Origin: Bacteroidales bacterium
GTDB lineage: Bacteria > Bacteroidota > Bacteroidia > Bacteroidales > GCA-2748055
Length of the DNA: 38,861 nt
Assembly (NCBI GenBank): GCA_029210585.1
Contig: JARGFP010000028.1
Coordinates: 1-38,861 of the forward strand
Direction of reading: 5' to 3'
The first letter of the stretch is position 1. The number at the start of each line of letters is the position of its first letter. A model generated the notes under the pieces. It was not told the DNA's origin, searched no databases, and was given only the letters and a program-made list of their open reading frames with translations. The translations under genes were made by a program, and so were the position numbers. Below, piece by piece: positions 1-8,450 of the stretch.

Positions 1-95
1 GTTACTGCCCGCAACAATGCGGTTATCTCCCTCGACTATGGGGTACTTTGCGGTACGCTGCGGTTAAATACCTCTGCACCCCCTGCGTTTACCTT

Positions 96-121
96 GCGGC
101 TGCTTAGCGGCTACTTAGCGG
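96..121. repeat. Short 11-bp tandem repeat in GC-rich edge sequence
   Basis: The first 139 bases hold no recognisable gene. They are rich in GCGGTTA/GCGGCT words, and at this position an 11-bp unit (GCGGCTGCTTA, then GCGGCTACTTA, then GCGG) is repeated about 2.4 times. It lies downstream of the minus-strand methyltransferase gene. No hairpin with a T-tract is visible, so I do not call it a terminator. Confidence 0.35.
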
Positions 122-139
122 ACACCCTCGACGCTGCGG

Positions 140-997
140 TTACTTTCCACGGCTCCGCGGTGATTCCTCCGGCCGCATGCCCGTGATCACCACGTAATCC
201 CTCCGTTTTTTCAGTAACCTGATATTCAGTTCCACGTTGATGGTATAGAAGAGTTTCAGGAACTGGTCCTGAAGGAACCCGCCCTTGTTCATGTTTTTCA
301 GCCAGAACCGGTAGTTCTGAAACCCGCGGATTACTTCCGCTGTGATATCATCCAGCTTCTCCACATGCAGCACCGCACGGTCCAGCTCCTCCTCGTACAT
401 CTTCAGCGGCCAGTGGTTCAGGTGCATCCCTTTTTTCCAGCGCTTTTTCGTTGCATTTCCACGAATGGGGGCAGAAAGTATATCGGCAATCAGGAAATGA
501 CCACCCGGCCTGAGGACCCTTTTTACTTCCCGCAGGAAAGCCGGTTTATCGGGATAATGGAACGCGCTTTCAATATTGATCACCACGTCAAATTCCTGGT
601 CGGCGATCCCCTTCAGATCCTGTGCATCCCCGACCTCGTAATCCACCCCGATCACGCCAAGACGAGCGGCTTCACTGCGCGCAATCTCCACGTTGGCTGC
701 GTTCAGGTCAATGGCCTTCATGTATGCCGGCCGGAACTTGTCCTTGATATACGCCGCCTGTATCCCGTTCCCGCAGCCAATCTCCAGCACTTTCTTCCCC
801 TCCAGGGATGGCAAGGCGTTGATGCAATAATCGGTCAGGTTCTTCTGCGCCGCAAAAAAACTTTCTCCCTCCGAAACATGATACGGATAATGCAGCATGG
901 TGTACTCATTATTCAGCCGCATCAGCGCCTGGTTCATCGATTTGTAATACCCGTCGGTCGTGAAACCCGACCTGATCATCGTTAGTAAATTAGCCAT
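140..997 (-). CDS. Class I SAM-dependent methyltransferase
   Basis: A 285-residue soluble protein with a Rossmann-type methyltransferase core. Motif I (EIGCGNG) is at about residues 72-78, an acidic motif II (AIDLN) follows, then a motif with FDVVINIESAFHYPD, and a post-motif with LRPGGHFLIADIL. These are the hallmarks of UbiE/COQ5-like and small-molecule or lipid methyltransferases. The substrate cannot be read from the sequence; the wide C-terminal part resembles lipid or polyketide methyltransferases of the phthiotriol type. The start at 997 is supported by a GGAGG Shine-Dalgarno-like stretch five bases upstream, which is unusual among its neighbours. It is transcribed divergently from the DUF4914 gene and shares a ~160-bp AT-rich spacer with it. 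Class assignment is confident, substrate unknown. Confidence 0.9.
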   Translation of the reverse strand: MANLLTMIRSGFTTDGYYKSMNQALMRLNNEYTMLHYPYHVSEGESFFAAQKNLTDYCINALPSLEGKKVLEIGCGNGIQAAYIKDKFRPAYMKAIDLNAANVEIARSEAARLGVIGVDYEVGDAQDLKGIADQEFDVVINIESAFHYPDKPAFLREVKRVLRPGGHFLIADILSAPIRGNATKKRWKKGMHLNHWPLKMYEEELDRAVLHVEKLDDITAEVIRGFQNYRFWLKNMNKGGFLQDQFLKLFYTINVELNIRLLKKRRDYVVITGMRPEESPRSRGK

Positions 998-1133
998 CTT
1001 CCCTCCGCACGTTTTAATTCTTGATTCGGATGCAAAATAAGCACAAAATCAATTAAATAACGAATCCACGCATCATTAATGTTACTTTATAATTAAATAT
1101 CGCTTTTCACTTCAGTTTTTAAACGTAATGAAA

Positions 1134-1141
1134 TATATTTG
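1134..1141 (+). promoter_or_regulatory. Bacteroidota-type -7 element (TATATTTG) for the DUF4914 gene
   Basis: TATATTTG matches the Bacteroidota sigma-ABfr -7 consensus TAnnTTTG. No clear TTTG -33 box is visible. It overlaps the TTG codon at 1139, the longest possible start of the next gene, so translation more likely begins at ATG 1160. Confidence 0.5.
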
Positions 1142-1159
1142 CAGCAAATTTATAAGCTG

Positions 1160-3100
1160 ATGACAGATCTATTTAAAATACTTGATGAGAAGGAAATCAG
1201 GGTTCCGAAGAATATTACGGACCTGTTGAATGAATGCAAATCCTACACGGTATATAATACCACCCGTGAGCTGACAGATGCTGCCACCGGTGGCCCTGAA
1301 AACAAGGAATTCGAGGTGGTGTATGATGTTCCCGGCAAGGGAAAATACACCGAAGCCGTCATGCAACGCGTAAAAAACGGCATTTCGGCCAATTATACCG
1401 AAATGTACATGCGCAGGCGGGATCCCAGCACCATGTCGCTGGCAGATAACAGGCCCACTGACAAGAAACGGTTTGCCGATAAATACGGGTATGAATTTTC
1501 TGAATTGCAGAAAGCGACCTTCGACTGGCTGAAGGAGCAGGACCTGGCGGTGTTCTTCTATTTTGCAGGCCGCATGGGAATTGGTTCACTTGGAATCGCC
1601 ATCGCCCCGGCAAACGCCGCATTCTTTGCCATGGGACTCTCCATGCTGCAGGAGATCGTCGCAGTGGACACACTCAAGGAAGGAGCTGAACTACAGTCGG
1701 TGATCTACGTGGCACCTGTGTTCAGGCATACCCACTTCGACGGAAAACAGGCCGTTGTGCATAACCGTACGGAGAACATCCACGAAGTTTACTCGTACAA
1801 CCTCTACCCGGGTCCGAGCGCCAAGAAAGGATTGTATGCCGTGTTGCTCGACCAGGGAGAGAAAGAGGAATGGGTCACCGCCCACTGTTCTGCCGTGCAA
1901 TCTGTCAGTCCATACGACAACATCACCACGTTCATGCACGAAGGTGCCAGCGGTGGCGGAAAAAGTGAGCTTCACCAGCACATCCTCCGTGAAACCGATG
2001 GCCGTGTGACACTCGGCAGGAATACCCATACTGATGAAGAACGCTTCATCACCATCCCCCGGTTCTGTACTTTCAACCCGGTGGCCGACGACATGGCTTT
2101 CTGTCATCCCTCGTTGCAGCGCAATGACGGAAAACTCAGGATCCTCGATGCCGAAAACGCCTGGTTCATCAGGGTCGACAGCGTTAAACAATACGGCGAT
2201 GATCCGTTCCTGGAAAAAATCACGATCAGTCCGGAAAAACCACTGATTTTTTTCAACCTGGAAACAAAGCCGGAAGCCACCGCGCTGATCTGGGAACACA
2301 TCGAAGACGAACCGGGCAAGAGATGTCCCAACCCCAGGGTCATACTGCCGCGGAACTGTGTCCCCAATGTGATCGACAAGCCGGTGTCGGTGGACATCCG
2401 CAGTTTCGGGATCCGTACCCCCGTCGCATCCAGGGAAAACCCGACCTACGGGATCGTCGGACTGTTCCACATCCTGCCCCCGGCCCTGGCCTGGCTGTGG
2501 CGCCTGGTATCCCCACGCGGACACAACAACCCGAGCATCGTCGGAACAGGCAACATGCAGAGCGAAGGCGTGGGCTCCTACTGGCCCTTTTCCACGGGAA
2601 AACGCATCACCCATGCCAACCTGTTGCTGAAGCAGATCATCGAAACCCCACGTACCACCTTTACCCTGGTGCCGAACCAGCATATCGGGGTGTGGGAAGT
2701 GGGATTCAAGCCCCAGCTGCTCATGCGGGAATACCTCACACGCCGCGGTGTGGCCAAGCTGCGCAGCGACCAGCACCAGCCGGCACGTTGTCCGCTGCTG
2801 GGCTATGAACTGAATTACCTTACCATCGAAGGATCCAAGATCCCTTCCAGGTTCCTGAAGACCTATAACCAGATCGAACTCGGGGAAGACGGCTATGATG
2901 CCGGCGCCGAGATACTGACCAAGTTCTTCAAGGAGGAATTGCAGAAATACCTCGACAAGGACCTGCTGAATACCGGCCGGCGGATCATCGATGCATGCCT
3001 TTCCAATGCTTCACTGGATGAATACAACGAGATCGTTCCCATGAACTACCGTTATTCATTCAACAACATGGACGATTACGAACAAAGCAACGGAAAATAA
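1160..3100 (+). CDS. DUF4914-family protein with P-loop-like motif
   Basis: A protein of about 646 residues that I recognise as resembling the DUF4914 family, a large cytoplasmic family of unknown function in Bacteroidota and Firmicutes. The most telling element is GASGGGKSE at about residues 262-270, a Walker A-like nucleotide-binding loop recalling the kinase loop of PEP carboxykinase/HPr-kinase folds. No signal peptide is present; one glycine/alanine-rich hydrophobic stretch (about residues 140-165) is probably a buried helix. The frame extends upstream to TTG 1139, but that codon lies inside a -7 promoter element, so ATG 1160 is preferred. It is followed after ~125 bases by the rimK-type operon, which has its own -7 element, so co-transcription is uncertain. 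No enzymatic role is claimed. Confidence 0.75.
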   Translation: MTDLFKILDEKEIRVPKNITDLLNECKSYTVYNTTRELTDAATGGPENKEFEVVYDVPGKGKYTEAVMQRVKNGISANYTEMYMRRRDPSTMSLADNRPTDKKRFADKYGYEFSELQKATFDWLKEQDLAVFFYFAGRMGIGSLGIAIAPANAAFFAMGLSMLQEIVAVDTLKEGAELQSVIYVAPVFRHTHFDGKQAVVHNRTENIHEVYSYNLYPGPSAKKGLYAVLLDQGEKEEWVTAHCSAVQSVSPYDNITTFMHEGASGGGKSELHQHILRETDGRVTLGRNTHTDEERFITIPRFCTFNPVADDMAFCHPSLQRNDGKLRILDAENAWFIRVDSVKQYGDDPFLEKITISPEKPLIFFNLETKPEATALIWEHIEDEPGKRCPNPRVILPRNCVPNVIDKPVSVDIRSFGIRTPVASRENPTYGIVGLFHILPPALAWLWRLVSPRGHNNPSIVGTGNMQSEGVGSYWPFSTGKRITHANLLLKQIIETPRTTFTLVPNQHIGVWEVGFKPQLLMREYLTRRGVAKLRSDQHQPARCPLLGYELNYLTIEGSKIPSRFLKTYNQIELGEDGYDAGAEILTKFFKEELQKYLDKDLLNTGRRIIDACLSNASLDEYNEIVPMNYRYSFNNMDDYEQSNGK

Positions 3101-3206
3101 TGTAATCCTTCTCTTAATCGCCTGCTGGCAGGATCCACATGCCCTTCATCACACAACATGACAAAGGTCGTGGTGGACAAATTCTGGCATTTATCATCAT
3201 ATGTGT

Positions 3207-3214
3207 TATATTTG
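3207..3214 (+). promoter_or_regulatory. -7 element (TATATTTG) upstream of the RimB/RimK operon
   Basis: TATATTTG matches TAnnTTTG. It lies 11 bases before the ATG at 3226, implying a very short leader. It argues against the longer reading from ATG 3139, whose first 29 residues would be encoded across the promoter. No convincing -33 TTTG is seen. Confidence 0.5.
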
Positions 3215-3225
3215 CAACCACACAC

Positions 3226-3717
3226 ATGATGAAGAAAAGAGAAAAACGACTGATCGGTCGTTCAGACAAGGCAGATTTTCCGCAACTGGAATTGAACAAT
3301 ATCGATGTGAAGATCGACACCGGGGCCTACTCCGGTGCCATCCACTGTGAGCACATCGAGGAAATCGAAGCCTGCGGAAAGAGAAAAATCAGGTTCAGAC
3401 TGCTGGACAAGACGCATCCGGAATACAATCACATGGTATTTGAATACTCAAACTACCGGCAAAAACGGGTAAAAAACTCCTTCGGGGTCACCGAGAAAAG
3501 ATTCGTGATCGAAACCCTGATCGTCCTGTTCGGTGAAGCCTACCTGACGGAATTCACGTTGAGTGAACGCGGTGAAATGAAATTCCCGGTGCTCATCGGC
3601 AGGAAGCTCCTCAACAGGAGCTTCATCGTTGATACCGCAAAAACAAACATCTCATTTAAACAAAAGACCAAGCAACAACAACTTAATGAAAATAGTAATC
3701 CTGTCCCGCAACTCTGA
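3226..3717 (+). CDS. Retropepsin-like (RimB-type, PF05618-like) protease
   Basis: About 163 residues. The core [13 protein letters not shown] carries the DTG triad (about residues 31-33) of the 'ATP-dependent zinc protease' family, which has a retropepsin-like fold, and PVLIGRKLL near the C-terminus is the second conserved block. In pseudomonads the homologue RimB is encoded with rimK and trims glutamates that RimK adds to ribosomal protein S6. Here too the gene overlaps the following rimK gene (by 32 bases), supporting the same antagonistic pairing. The open frame begins at 3139, but a -7 promoter element at 3207 and the MMKKREKR start favour 3226 (or 3229). The C-terminal tail past the family core ([14 protein letters not shown]) is lysine/glutamine-rich and is encoded partly in the overlap. 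Confidence 0.82.
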   Translation: MMKKREKRLIGRSDKADFPQLELNNIDVKIDTGAYSGAIHCEHIEEIEACGKRKIRFRLLDKTHPEYNHMVFEYSNYRQKRVKNSFGVTEKRFVIETLIVLFGEAYLTEFTLSERGEMKFPVLIGRKLLNRSFIVDTAKTNISFKQKTKQQQLNENSNPVPQL

Positions 3718-4558
3718 ATTGTACTCCACCCGGAGGCTTGTTGAAGCAGCAGAAAAAAAGGGACATGAAGCACTGGTAGTCGACCACCTCAAGTGCAATA
3801 TCGTCATCGAAAAGAAAAAACCCAGCATTTTTTACCAGGGTGAGCAACTGCTCAATGTGGATGCCGTGATCCCGCGGATCGGTGCATCCGTTACCTTCTA
3901 CGGGACTGCCGTGGTGCGGCAGTTCGAGATGATGAAAGTGTTTACAGCGGTGGAATCCCAGGCGCTGATCCGCTCGCGCGACAAGCTGCGGAGCCTGCAG
4001 ATCATGGCCAGGGCCGGCGTGGGACTTCCCAAAACAGTGTTTACCAATTATTCCAAGGACGTGGAGCAGGTGGTAACATCGGTGGGGGGTGCACCCCTGG
4101 TGATCAAACTGCTGGAAGGCACACAGGGACTTGGCGTGGTACTGGCCGAGACGGAAAATGCCGCCAAATCTATCATCGAGGCCTTCAACGGGCTCAAGGC
4201 CAGGGTAATTGCACAGGAATTCATCCGGGAGGCCGGGGGAGCCGATATCCGGGCCTTCGTGGTGGAAGGAAACATCGTGGGTGCCATGAAGCGCCAGGGC
4301 AAGAAAGGAGAGTTCCGCTCCAACCTGCACAGGGGCGGCACTGCGTCGATCATAGAACTCACCGAGGAAGAGAGAAATACGGCACTGAAAGCCGCACGGG
4401 TACTCGGACTGGGGATTGCAGGAGTGGACATGCTCCAGTCGAAACACGGACCCCTGGTGATCGAGGTCAATTCATCACCCGGACTGGAAGGCATCGAAGG
4501 TGCCACGGGAAAAGATATCGCAAGGGAAATCATCAGTTACATCGAACGCAATGTCTGA
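3686..4558 (+). CDS. rimK: RimK, ribosomal protein S6--L-glutamate ligase (ATP-grasp)
   Basis: 290 residues, very close in length and sequence to E. coli RimK. It opens with [14 protein letters not shown] and carries the typical blocks [47 protein letters not shown] (ATP-grasp nucleotide site), FRSNLHRGG and [14 protein letters not shown] (metal-binding Glu/Asn). RimK adds glutamates to the C-terminus of ribosomal protein S6. The start ATG 3686 aligns with the family N-terminus; the frame is open from 3629 but inside the upstream gene. It overlaps the protease upstream by 32 bases and the next gene by 8 bases, so translational coupling in one operon is likely. No frameshift or missing motif. 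Confidence 0.95.
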   Translation: MKIVILSRNSELYSTRRLVEAAEKKGHEALVVDHLKCNIVIEKKKPSIFYQGEQLLNVDAVIPRIGASVTFYGTAVVRQFEMMKVFTAVESQALIRSRDKLRSLQIMARAGVGLPKTVFTNYSKDVEQVVTSVGGAPLVIKLLEGTQGLGVVLAETENAAKSIIEAFNGLKARVIAQEFIREAGGADIRAFVVEGNIVGAMKRQGKKGEFRSNLHRGGTASIIELTEEERNTALKAARVLGLGIAGVDMLQSKHGPLVIEVNSSPGLEGIEGATGKDIAREIISYIERNV

Positions 4559-5513
4559 CCGGTACCTCAATATACTGGGCAAGGACATTCCCCGCGGGGA
4601 AAGCACCCGGCTGGAACTCGAAGTAGCCAGGCTGCATACCCGCAACCGGATCCAGATTCCCATCAATATTGAAAGGGCGCACGAAGACGGCCCCGTCCTC
4701 CTGCTGCTGGCAGGGATACACGGTGACGAGACCAACGGGGTGGCCATCGTTCGCGAGATCATCAGCTCAGGCAACCACCGTCCGGCACGCGGCACCATCA
4801 TCAGTATCCCGGTCTTCAATGTGTTCGGGTTCCTCAACCAGACCCGGGAACTGCCCGACGGCAAGGACCTGAACCGCGTTTTTCCGGGTTCTGCGGAAGG
4901 TTCGCTGGCCAGCCAGTTCGCCTATCATTTCCGCACCAAAATCGCACCGATCGTCGACTATGCCATCGATTTCCATACAGGATCCGCCGACAGGCACAAT
5001 ATCACGCAGATACGCTGCAACCTGGATGGTGAAGGCATGCACGACCTTGCCATGGCCTTCGGTGCCCCTTACGTGATTCATTCCAAACCCATCCCGAAGT
5101 CGGTCCGCGAAACCCTCATCAGGATGGGCAGGAAAGCCCTCCTGTTCGAGGGTGGAAAAACACGCAGCCTCGATCCTGAAGTGGTGCGCTGCGGAGTGAA
5201 AGGTGCCGTGAATATCATGCGCTACCTGGGCATGGAAGAAGGTGCTCCGGATATTGAAACGCCATCGGTGGTGATACAGAAGACCAAGTGGCTCAGGGCC
5301 CCCACCTCGGGCCTGTTCGAACCGGAAGAGATCAACGGCAAATTTGTCAGAAAAAAAACCCTGCTCGGAACCATCAAGGACCCCTATGGCGACTATGAAA
5401 AAGCCGTCCGCGCCCCCCATCCCGGACATGTCGTCTGCACCAACACCGCCCCTATCGTCAACCGCGGCGATGCCCTGTTCCACATCAGTACCGATCTTCC
5501 CGGCGACAACTGA
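4551..5513 (+). CDS. Succinylglutamate desuccinylase/aspartoacylase-family zinc hydrolase
   Basis: 320 residues of the AstE/AspA-like M14 metallohydrolase family. Visible zinc ligands are H57 and E60 in [10 protein letters not shown] and H142 in DFHTG. The substrate-carboxylate motif DLNRVFPG is at 106-113 and the probable catalytic glutamate is E200 in LLFEGGK. A C-terminal beta-rich domain with APHPGHV follows, as in the family. The enzymes hydrolyse N-acyl amino acids; the substrate here is not fixed by sequence. ATG 4551 overlaps the last 8 bases of rimK, and the GTG at 4500 is only an upstream extension of the frame. Its position as third gene of a protease-rimK operon suggests a role in removing or processing glutamyl or N-acyl groups, which is inference. 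Confidence 0.88.
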   Translation: MSDRYLNILGKDIPRGESTRLELEVARLHTRNRIQIPINIERAHEDGPVLLLLAGIHGDETNGVAIVREIISSGNHRPARGTIISIPVFNVFGFLNQTRELPDGKDLNRVFPGSAEGSLASQFAYHFRTKIAPIVDYAIDFHTGSADRHNITQIRCNLDGEGMHDLAMAFGAPYVIHSKPIPKSVRETLIRMGRKALLFEGGKTRSLDPEVVRCGVKGAVNIMRYLGMEEGAPDIETPSVVIQKTKWLRAPTSGLFEPEEINGKFVRKKTLLGTIKDPYGDYEKAVRAPHPGHVVCTNTAPIVNRGDALFHISTDLPGDN

Positions 5514-5911
5514 GCCCTGCCCCACCGTCCGGAGATCATGGCCCGGTATCCATACTTTTCACCTGCTGCAAGCCCGCTGCCATTATTTTGAATGTTTCTA
5601 AATAAGAGTCGGGTGCGCTGTATATATTTGATTAAATAGACATTACCATATTAATCCCCAGGTGCACAACGCTTCTCCTGCACGGAAATATGTTCTTCAA
5701 CATGTTATTATAATAACAGCCATGCAAATGCACCGATTATATTTGTCCTATCATTTTTATAGGATTAATAGTTTTAGTAAATTTGCACCATGAGATAAAA
5801 ATATCCCCATTCCGGCAAGCACCCTGTCAATCCCGGCAATGCAAAAGTTAAAACCAGAAATAAATACACATTAATAAAACACACATTAATAAATTAAATA
5901 TTTTACACGAA
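5514..5911. other. Intergenic region with several -7-like elements before the porin-like gene
   Basis: Nearly 400 bases without a gene. The region turns AT-rich towards the porin-like gene. TAnnTTTG matches occur at 5623-5630, 5738-5745 and 5778-5785 on the plus strand. The direct repeat ACACATTAATAAA occurs at 5866-5878 and 5881-5893, just before the ATG at 5912. No obvious terminator hairpin follows the preceding operon. Confidence 0.5.
5778..5785 (+). promoter_or_regulatory. Candidate -7 element (TAAATTTG) of the outer-membrane protein gene
   Basis: This is the closest of three TAnnTTTG matches to the ATG at 5912 and would give a leader of about 120 bases. A second match (TATATTTG, 5738-5745) lies 32 bases upstream. 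No clear -33 TTTG is found at the expected distance, so which element is used is unknown. Confidence 0.35.
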
Positions 5912-7081
5912 ATGAAAAGAAGTATTTTACTTGCAACTGCGATCATGGTATCAGTGTTCGCATTTGGTCAGACCTACGAAGCACCTCAGATCGACGGTGA
6001 GGAATTTGAGAAAGTGAAAGTAAAGGTAGGTGCAGATTTTGCCCTGCAACTCCAGATGCTGGATCATGAAGCACTGAATTCAACCAATCCCCTGAGAGAT
6101 CTGAAAAACAATTTCAACCTGCCCACAGCCAACCTGAGTGTTACGGCCGACCTGGCACCTGGCATACAATTGTATATCAACAACTTTATGTCTTCACGCC
6201 ACCACAACGAAGCATGGGTCGAGGGCGGATACCTGGTCATCGACCAGCTGCCGTTCCTGCCGGGGACAGATGACCTGATGGAATATTTCACCATCAAGGC
6301 AGGAGTGTACAGCCCGAACTACGGCGATGCGCATTTCTACCGAAGCAACAATGCGGCAGTATTGAACAATCCGTTTGTTGGGAACTGGGTGATGGACAAT
6401 TACACCACCAATCCCGGAATGGAGATCATGTACCGCAACAACGGCATTCTCGCTATGGTGGGTACAAATAACGGACGCTTGAACTATGGCCGCGGAAACG
6501 ATATTGGCAAGGACCTGGTATTCAACTGGAAAGTAGGATACGACACGGAACTGAATGAGGACCTTCGCCTCAGGGGAACCGTTTCAGGATTCCATGTACC
6601 GGAAGGACACAGTGGCGCCTACCTTTGGGGTGGTGACCGCGCAGGTGCGCGCTACTACAGCGTCATGGACACCATTGGCGGTGACAATTTCAGGTCAGGA
6701 CGCTGGGATCCATCAAGCGGACAGTCACAGATGACCACCATCCAGGGTGCGCTTACAGTTGGATTCAAAGGACTTGAGGTTTTCGGTTTCTATGAAAACA
6801 TGACCGGAATGCGCAGGGGTGCCGAACAGCATTTCAACCAGCTGGGGGTGCAGGCCAAGTACAGCTACAAATCGTTTTTCGTGGCAACCCGGTACAATAC
6901 CGTTGATGACAACCAAGGGTCAACCGTCAACCGTCTGAATGTCGGCGGTGGCTGGTTCATGACCGAGAATGTTGTGATGAAGCTGGACTATGTCAACCAG
7001 CAATATGAAGGTCCGGCCCACGGACACCTCGACGGGGGCATGTTCAGCGGCCTGGTATTTGAAGCAGGCATCAGCTTCTGA
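5912..7081 (+). CDS. Outer-membrane beta-barrel (porin-like) protein
   Basis: 389 residues. An N-terminal signal peptide (MKRSILLATAIMVSVFAFGQ) would be cleaved around residue 19-20. The mature part alternates aromatic and small/polar residues in short strands, is rich in Gly, Asn and Tyr, and ends in LVFEAGISF, a classic barrel C-terminus with terminal Phe for BAM recognition. Size and pattern suit a 14-16-strand porin. I do not recognise a specific substrate family; it resembles Bacteroidota proteins annotated simply as outer membrane protein. It has its own long upstream region with promoter-like elements, and a strong hairpin terminator follows the stop, so it is probably monocistronic. 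Confidence 0.8.
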   Translation: MKRSILLATAIMVSVFAFGQTYEAPQIDGEEFEKVKVKVGADFALQLQMLDHEALNSTNPLRDLKNNFNLPTANLSVTADLAPGIQLYINNFMSSRHHNEAWVEGGYLVIDQLPFLPGTDDLMEYFTIKAGVYSPNYGDAHFYRSNNAAVLNNPFVGNWVMDNYTTNPGMEIMYRNNGILAMVGTNNGRLNYGRGNDIGKDLVFNWKVGYDTELNEDLRLRGTVSGFHVPEGHSGAYLWGGDRAGARYYSVMDTIGGDNFRSGRWDPSSGQSQMTTIQGALTVGFKGLEVFGFYENMTGMRRGAEQHFNQLGVQAKYSYKSFFVATRYNTVDDNQGSTVNRLNVGGGWFMTENVVMKLDYVNQQYEGPAHGHLDGGMFSGLVFEAGISF

Positions 7082-7137
7082 CCAATACAGGAAAACCTGG
7101 TTTTCCTGACGGCAAAAAATTAGCGACAGAGTGTTGA

Positions 7138-7186
7138 GATCACCTGCGGGCTGCAACCACAATGAATTGTACCCGCAGGTGATTTT
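7138..7186 (+). terminator. Rho-independent terminator after the porin-like gene
   Basis: A perfect 12-bp stem (ATCACCTGCGGG at 7139-7150 pairing with CCCGCAGGTGAT at 7172-7183), a 21-base loop and a following T-rich stretch (TTTTCAGTTT). A smaller symmetrical hairpin (CAGGAAAAC / GTTTTCCTG) lies immediately after the stop codon at about 7088-7108. Confidence 0.75.
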
Positions 7187-7225
7187 CAGTTTAGCCTCTA
7201 CAAGATTTCACCAAACCGATAAACT

Positions 7226-7600
7226 ATGAAAAATTCTAAAACTACACGGATTATCAGCATTGTGCTGGGCGCTTTCCTGGTCCTCTATGCTGCCAACCAG
7301 TTCCTGCACTTCCTGCCTTCGGGCTACGGAAAAATGCCGGATTTCACCAGGGATTACCTCGATGCAATGCTTCCATTCCTGCCTGCGTTGTATATCTTTG
7401 AGATCATCCTGGGACTCGCTTTCATTACCAATAAATGGGTGCCCTTCCTGGTGATCATTCTTGCTCCGCTTTCGGTCAATTTTCTGATTTTTAACCTGGC
7501 CAACGGGGGTTGGAACATCCTTTCTGCAGCCTTCGTGGCACTGCTCAACCTGGTGCTGATCTACCAGTACAGGGACCGGTACAAACCACTGTTCAGGTAG
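7226..7600 (+). CDS. DoxX-like small integral membrane protein
   Basis: 124 residues with four hydrophobic segments (about residues 8-28, 48-66, 70-90 and 96-115) and the sequence pattern of Bacteroidota DoxX-family proteins (GAFLVLYAANQFLHF near the N-terminus, ITNKWVPFLVIILAPLSVNFLIF in the middle). DoxX proteins are four-helix inner-membrane proteins, some linked to quinol oxidation or redox control; no function is assigned here. It begins at ATG 7226, 40 bases after a terminator, so it needs its own promoter, and none is convincing in the short gap. A second DoxX domain occurs in this window at 15343, fused to another domain. Confidence 0.72.
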   Translation: MKNSKTTRIISIVLGAFLVLYAANQFLHFLPSGYGKMPDFTRDYLDAMLPFLPALYIFEIILGLAFITNKWVPFLVIILAPLSVNFLIFNLANGGWNILSAAFVALLNLVLIYQYRDRYKPLFR

Positions 7601-7818
7601 GAGTTTGGTACAAGGCAATGTTCATGTAAGCGCTTGTATACTGCCAATGTCACTGTACAGATAAAGCTTATGTGCAGACTGAAATGCTGTGAATTTGATC
7701 GAAACCACTGATGACGATGGGATTGATCTGCCAACCAGGTGAGACCTGTACCAAGCCGAAAATTGCCCCGTACCAGACCGAGCATTGTCCTGATCAAGGC
7801 ATTAAATCCAATGTGCTT

Positions 7819-7859
7819 AAAAAAAGCAGCGGCCTCCATTGCAATCATATGGAGGCCGC
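7819..7859 (-). terminator. Rho-independent terminator of the lipoprotein gene
   Basis: An 11-bp perfect stem (GCGGCCTCCAT at 7829-7839 with ATGGAGGCCGC at 7849-7859), a 9-base loop, and on the minus strand a run of seven T after the stem (A-run 7819-7825 on plus). It lies about 40 bases past the stop of the minus-strand gene at 7899. The preceding 7601-7818 shows no gene. Confidence 0.85.
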
Positions 7860-7898
7860 CGTCAACCGGACAGGCAAGTGTCAGAAGCAATCATAGAT

Positions 7899-8450
7899 TT
7901 AGTTGACCGGTTGTATTTTTTTCATATGTAGTTCTCCAACAATCGTGCAGTTGGTCTCCAGCGCTCCATCACCATCCAGGTCAAGCACCTCGAAACCGCT
8001 GGGCATGACCAGGATCATCGTTTGCTGTGTGAGCTCTTTCACTGTATATTTCTCAGGAACCTCGGCTCCGCTGCGGGTCAGCCGCAACGCATCTTTCTGT
8101 GCATCAAACTCCCACGTGCCTGCTTCATCATTGTCTCCTTCCCCGTCGATCAGGTACGTGTGGTCCGCGTTCAAAACCAGTGTTTCGCCTGTCTCCTCCA
8201 GGAAATCATCCACCAGGGAATCCATCTTCACCTCAGCCTCCTCCTGCGATAATCCATAGGTTACAACCAATAGCCGCGTGATATTTACATTGCCTACATA
8301 CACCTGTGCCGTGGCATCTTCGAAGCTCCATGTCCCAACCACATCGCCTTCACGGATCACCTCCTCGGTGAGCAGCTCACATGAAGCCGTGAACAGGATG
8401 GAAAATCCCATGATAATGAGCATCCCCGTCCGCTTTCTGCTTTCTTTCAT
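7899..8450 (-). CDS. Predicted lipoprotein with lipocalin-like fold
   Basis: 183 residues. The N-terminus MKESRKRTGMLIIMGFSILF is a type II signal peptide with a lipobox at FTASC (Cys about residue 24), so the mature protein is lipid-anchored. After the anchor come GDVVGTWSFED, an acidic helical segment, TLVLNADHTYLIDG, GTWEFDAQKDALRL and a closing strand pair. The repeated GTW...F pattern recalls lipocalin-like lipoproteins of Bacteroidota (stress or copper-sensing NlpE-like and DUF-type families). Exact function unknown. The gene has its own terminator downstream, and a four-copy 46-bp tandem repeat sits 80-260 bases upstream of its start, possibly in its leader or promoter region. Confidence 0.78.
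   Translation of the reverse strand: MKESRKRTGMLIIMGFSILFTASCELLTEEVIREGDVVGTWSFEDATAQVYVGNVNITRLLVVTYGLSQEEAEVKMDSLVDDFLEETGETLVLNADHTYLIDGEGDNDEAGTWEFDAQKDALRLTRSGAEVPEKYTVKELTQQTMILVMPSGFEVLDLDGDGALETNCTIVGELHMKKIQPVN

Noticed and set aside
365-985. 206-residue open frame on plus opposite the methyltransferase
   Set aside because: It is antisense to a gene with clear methyltransferase motifs and shows no domain of its own.
1691-2776. 361-residue open frame on minus opposite the DUF4914 gene
   Set aside because: Shadow frame caused by codon composition; the plus strand carries the P-loop and family sequence.
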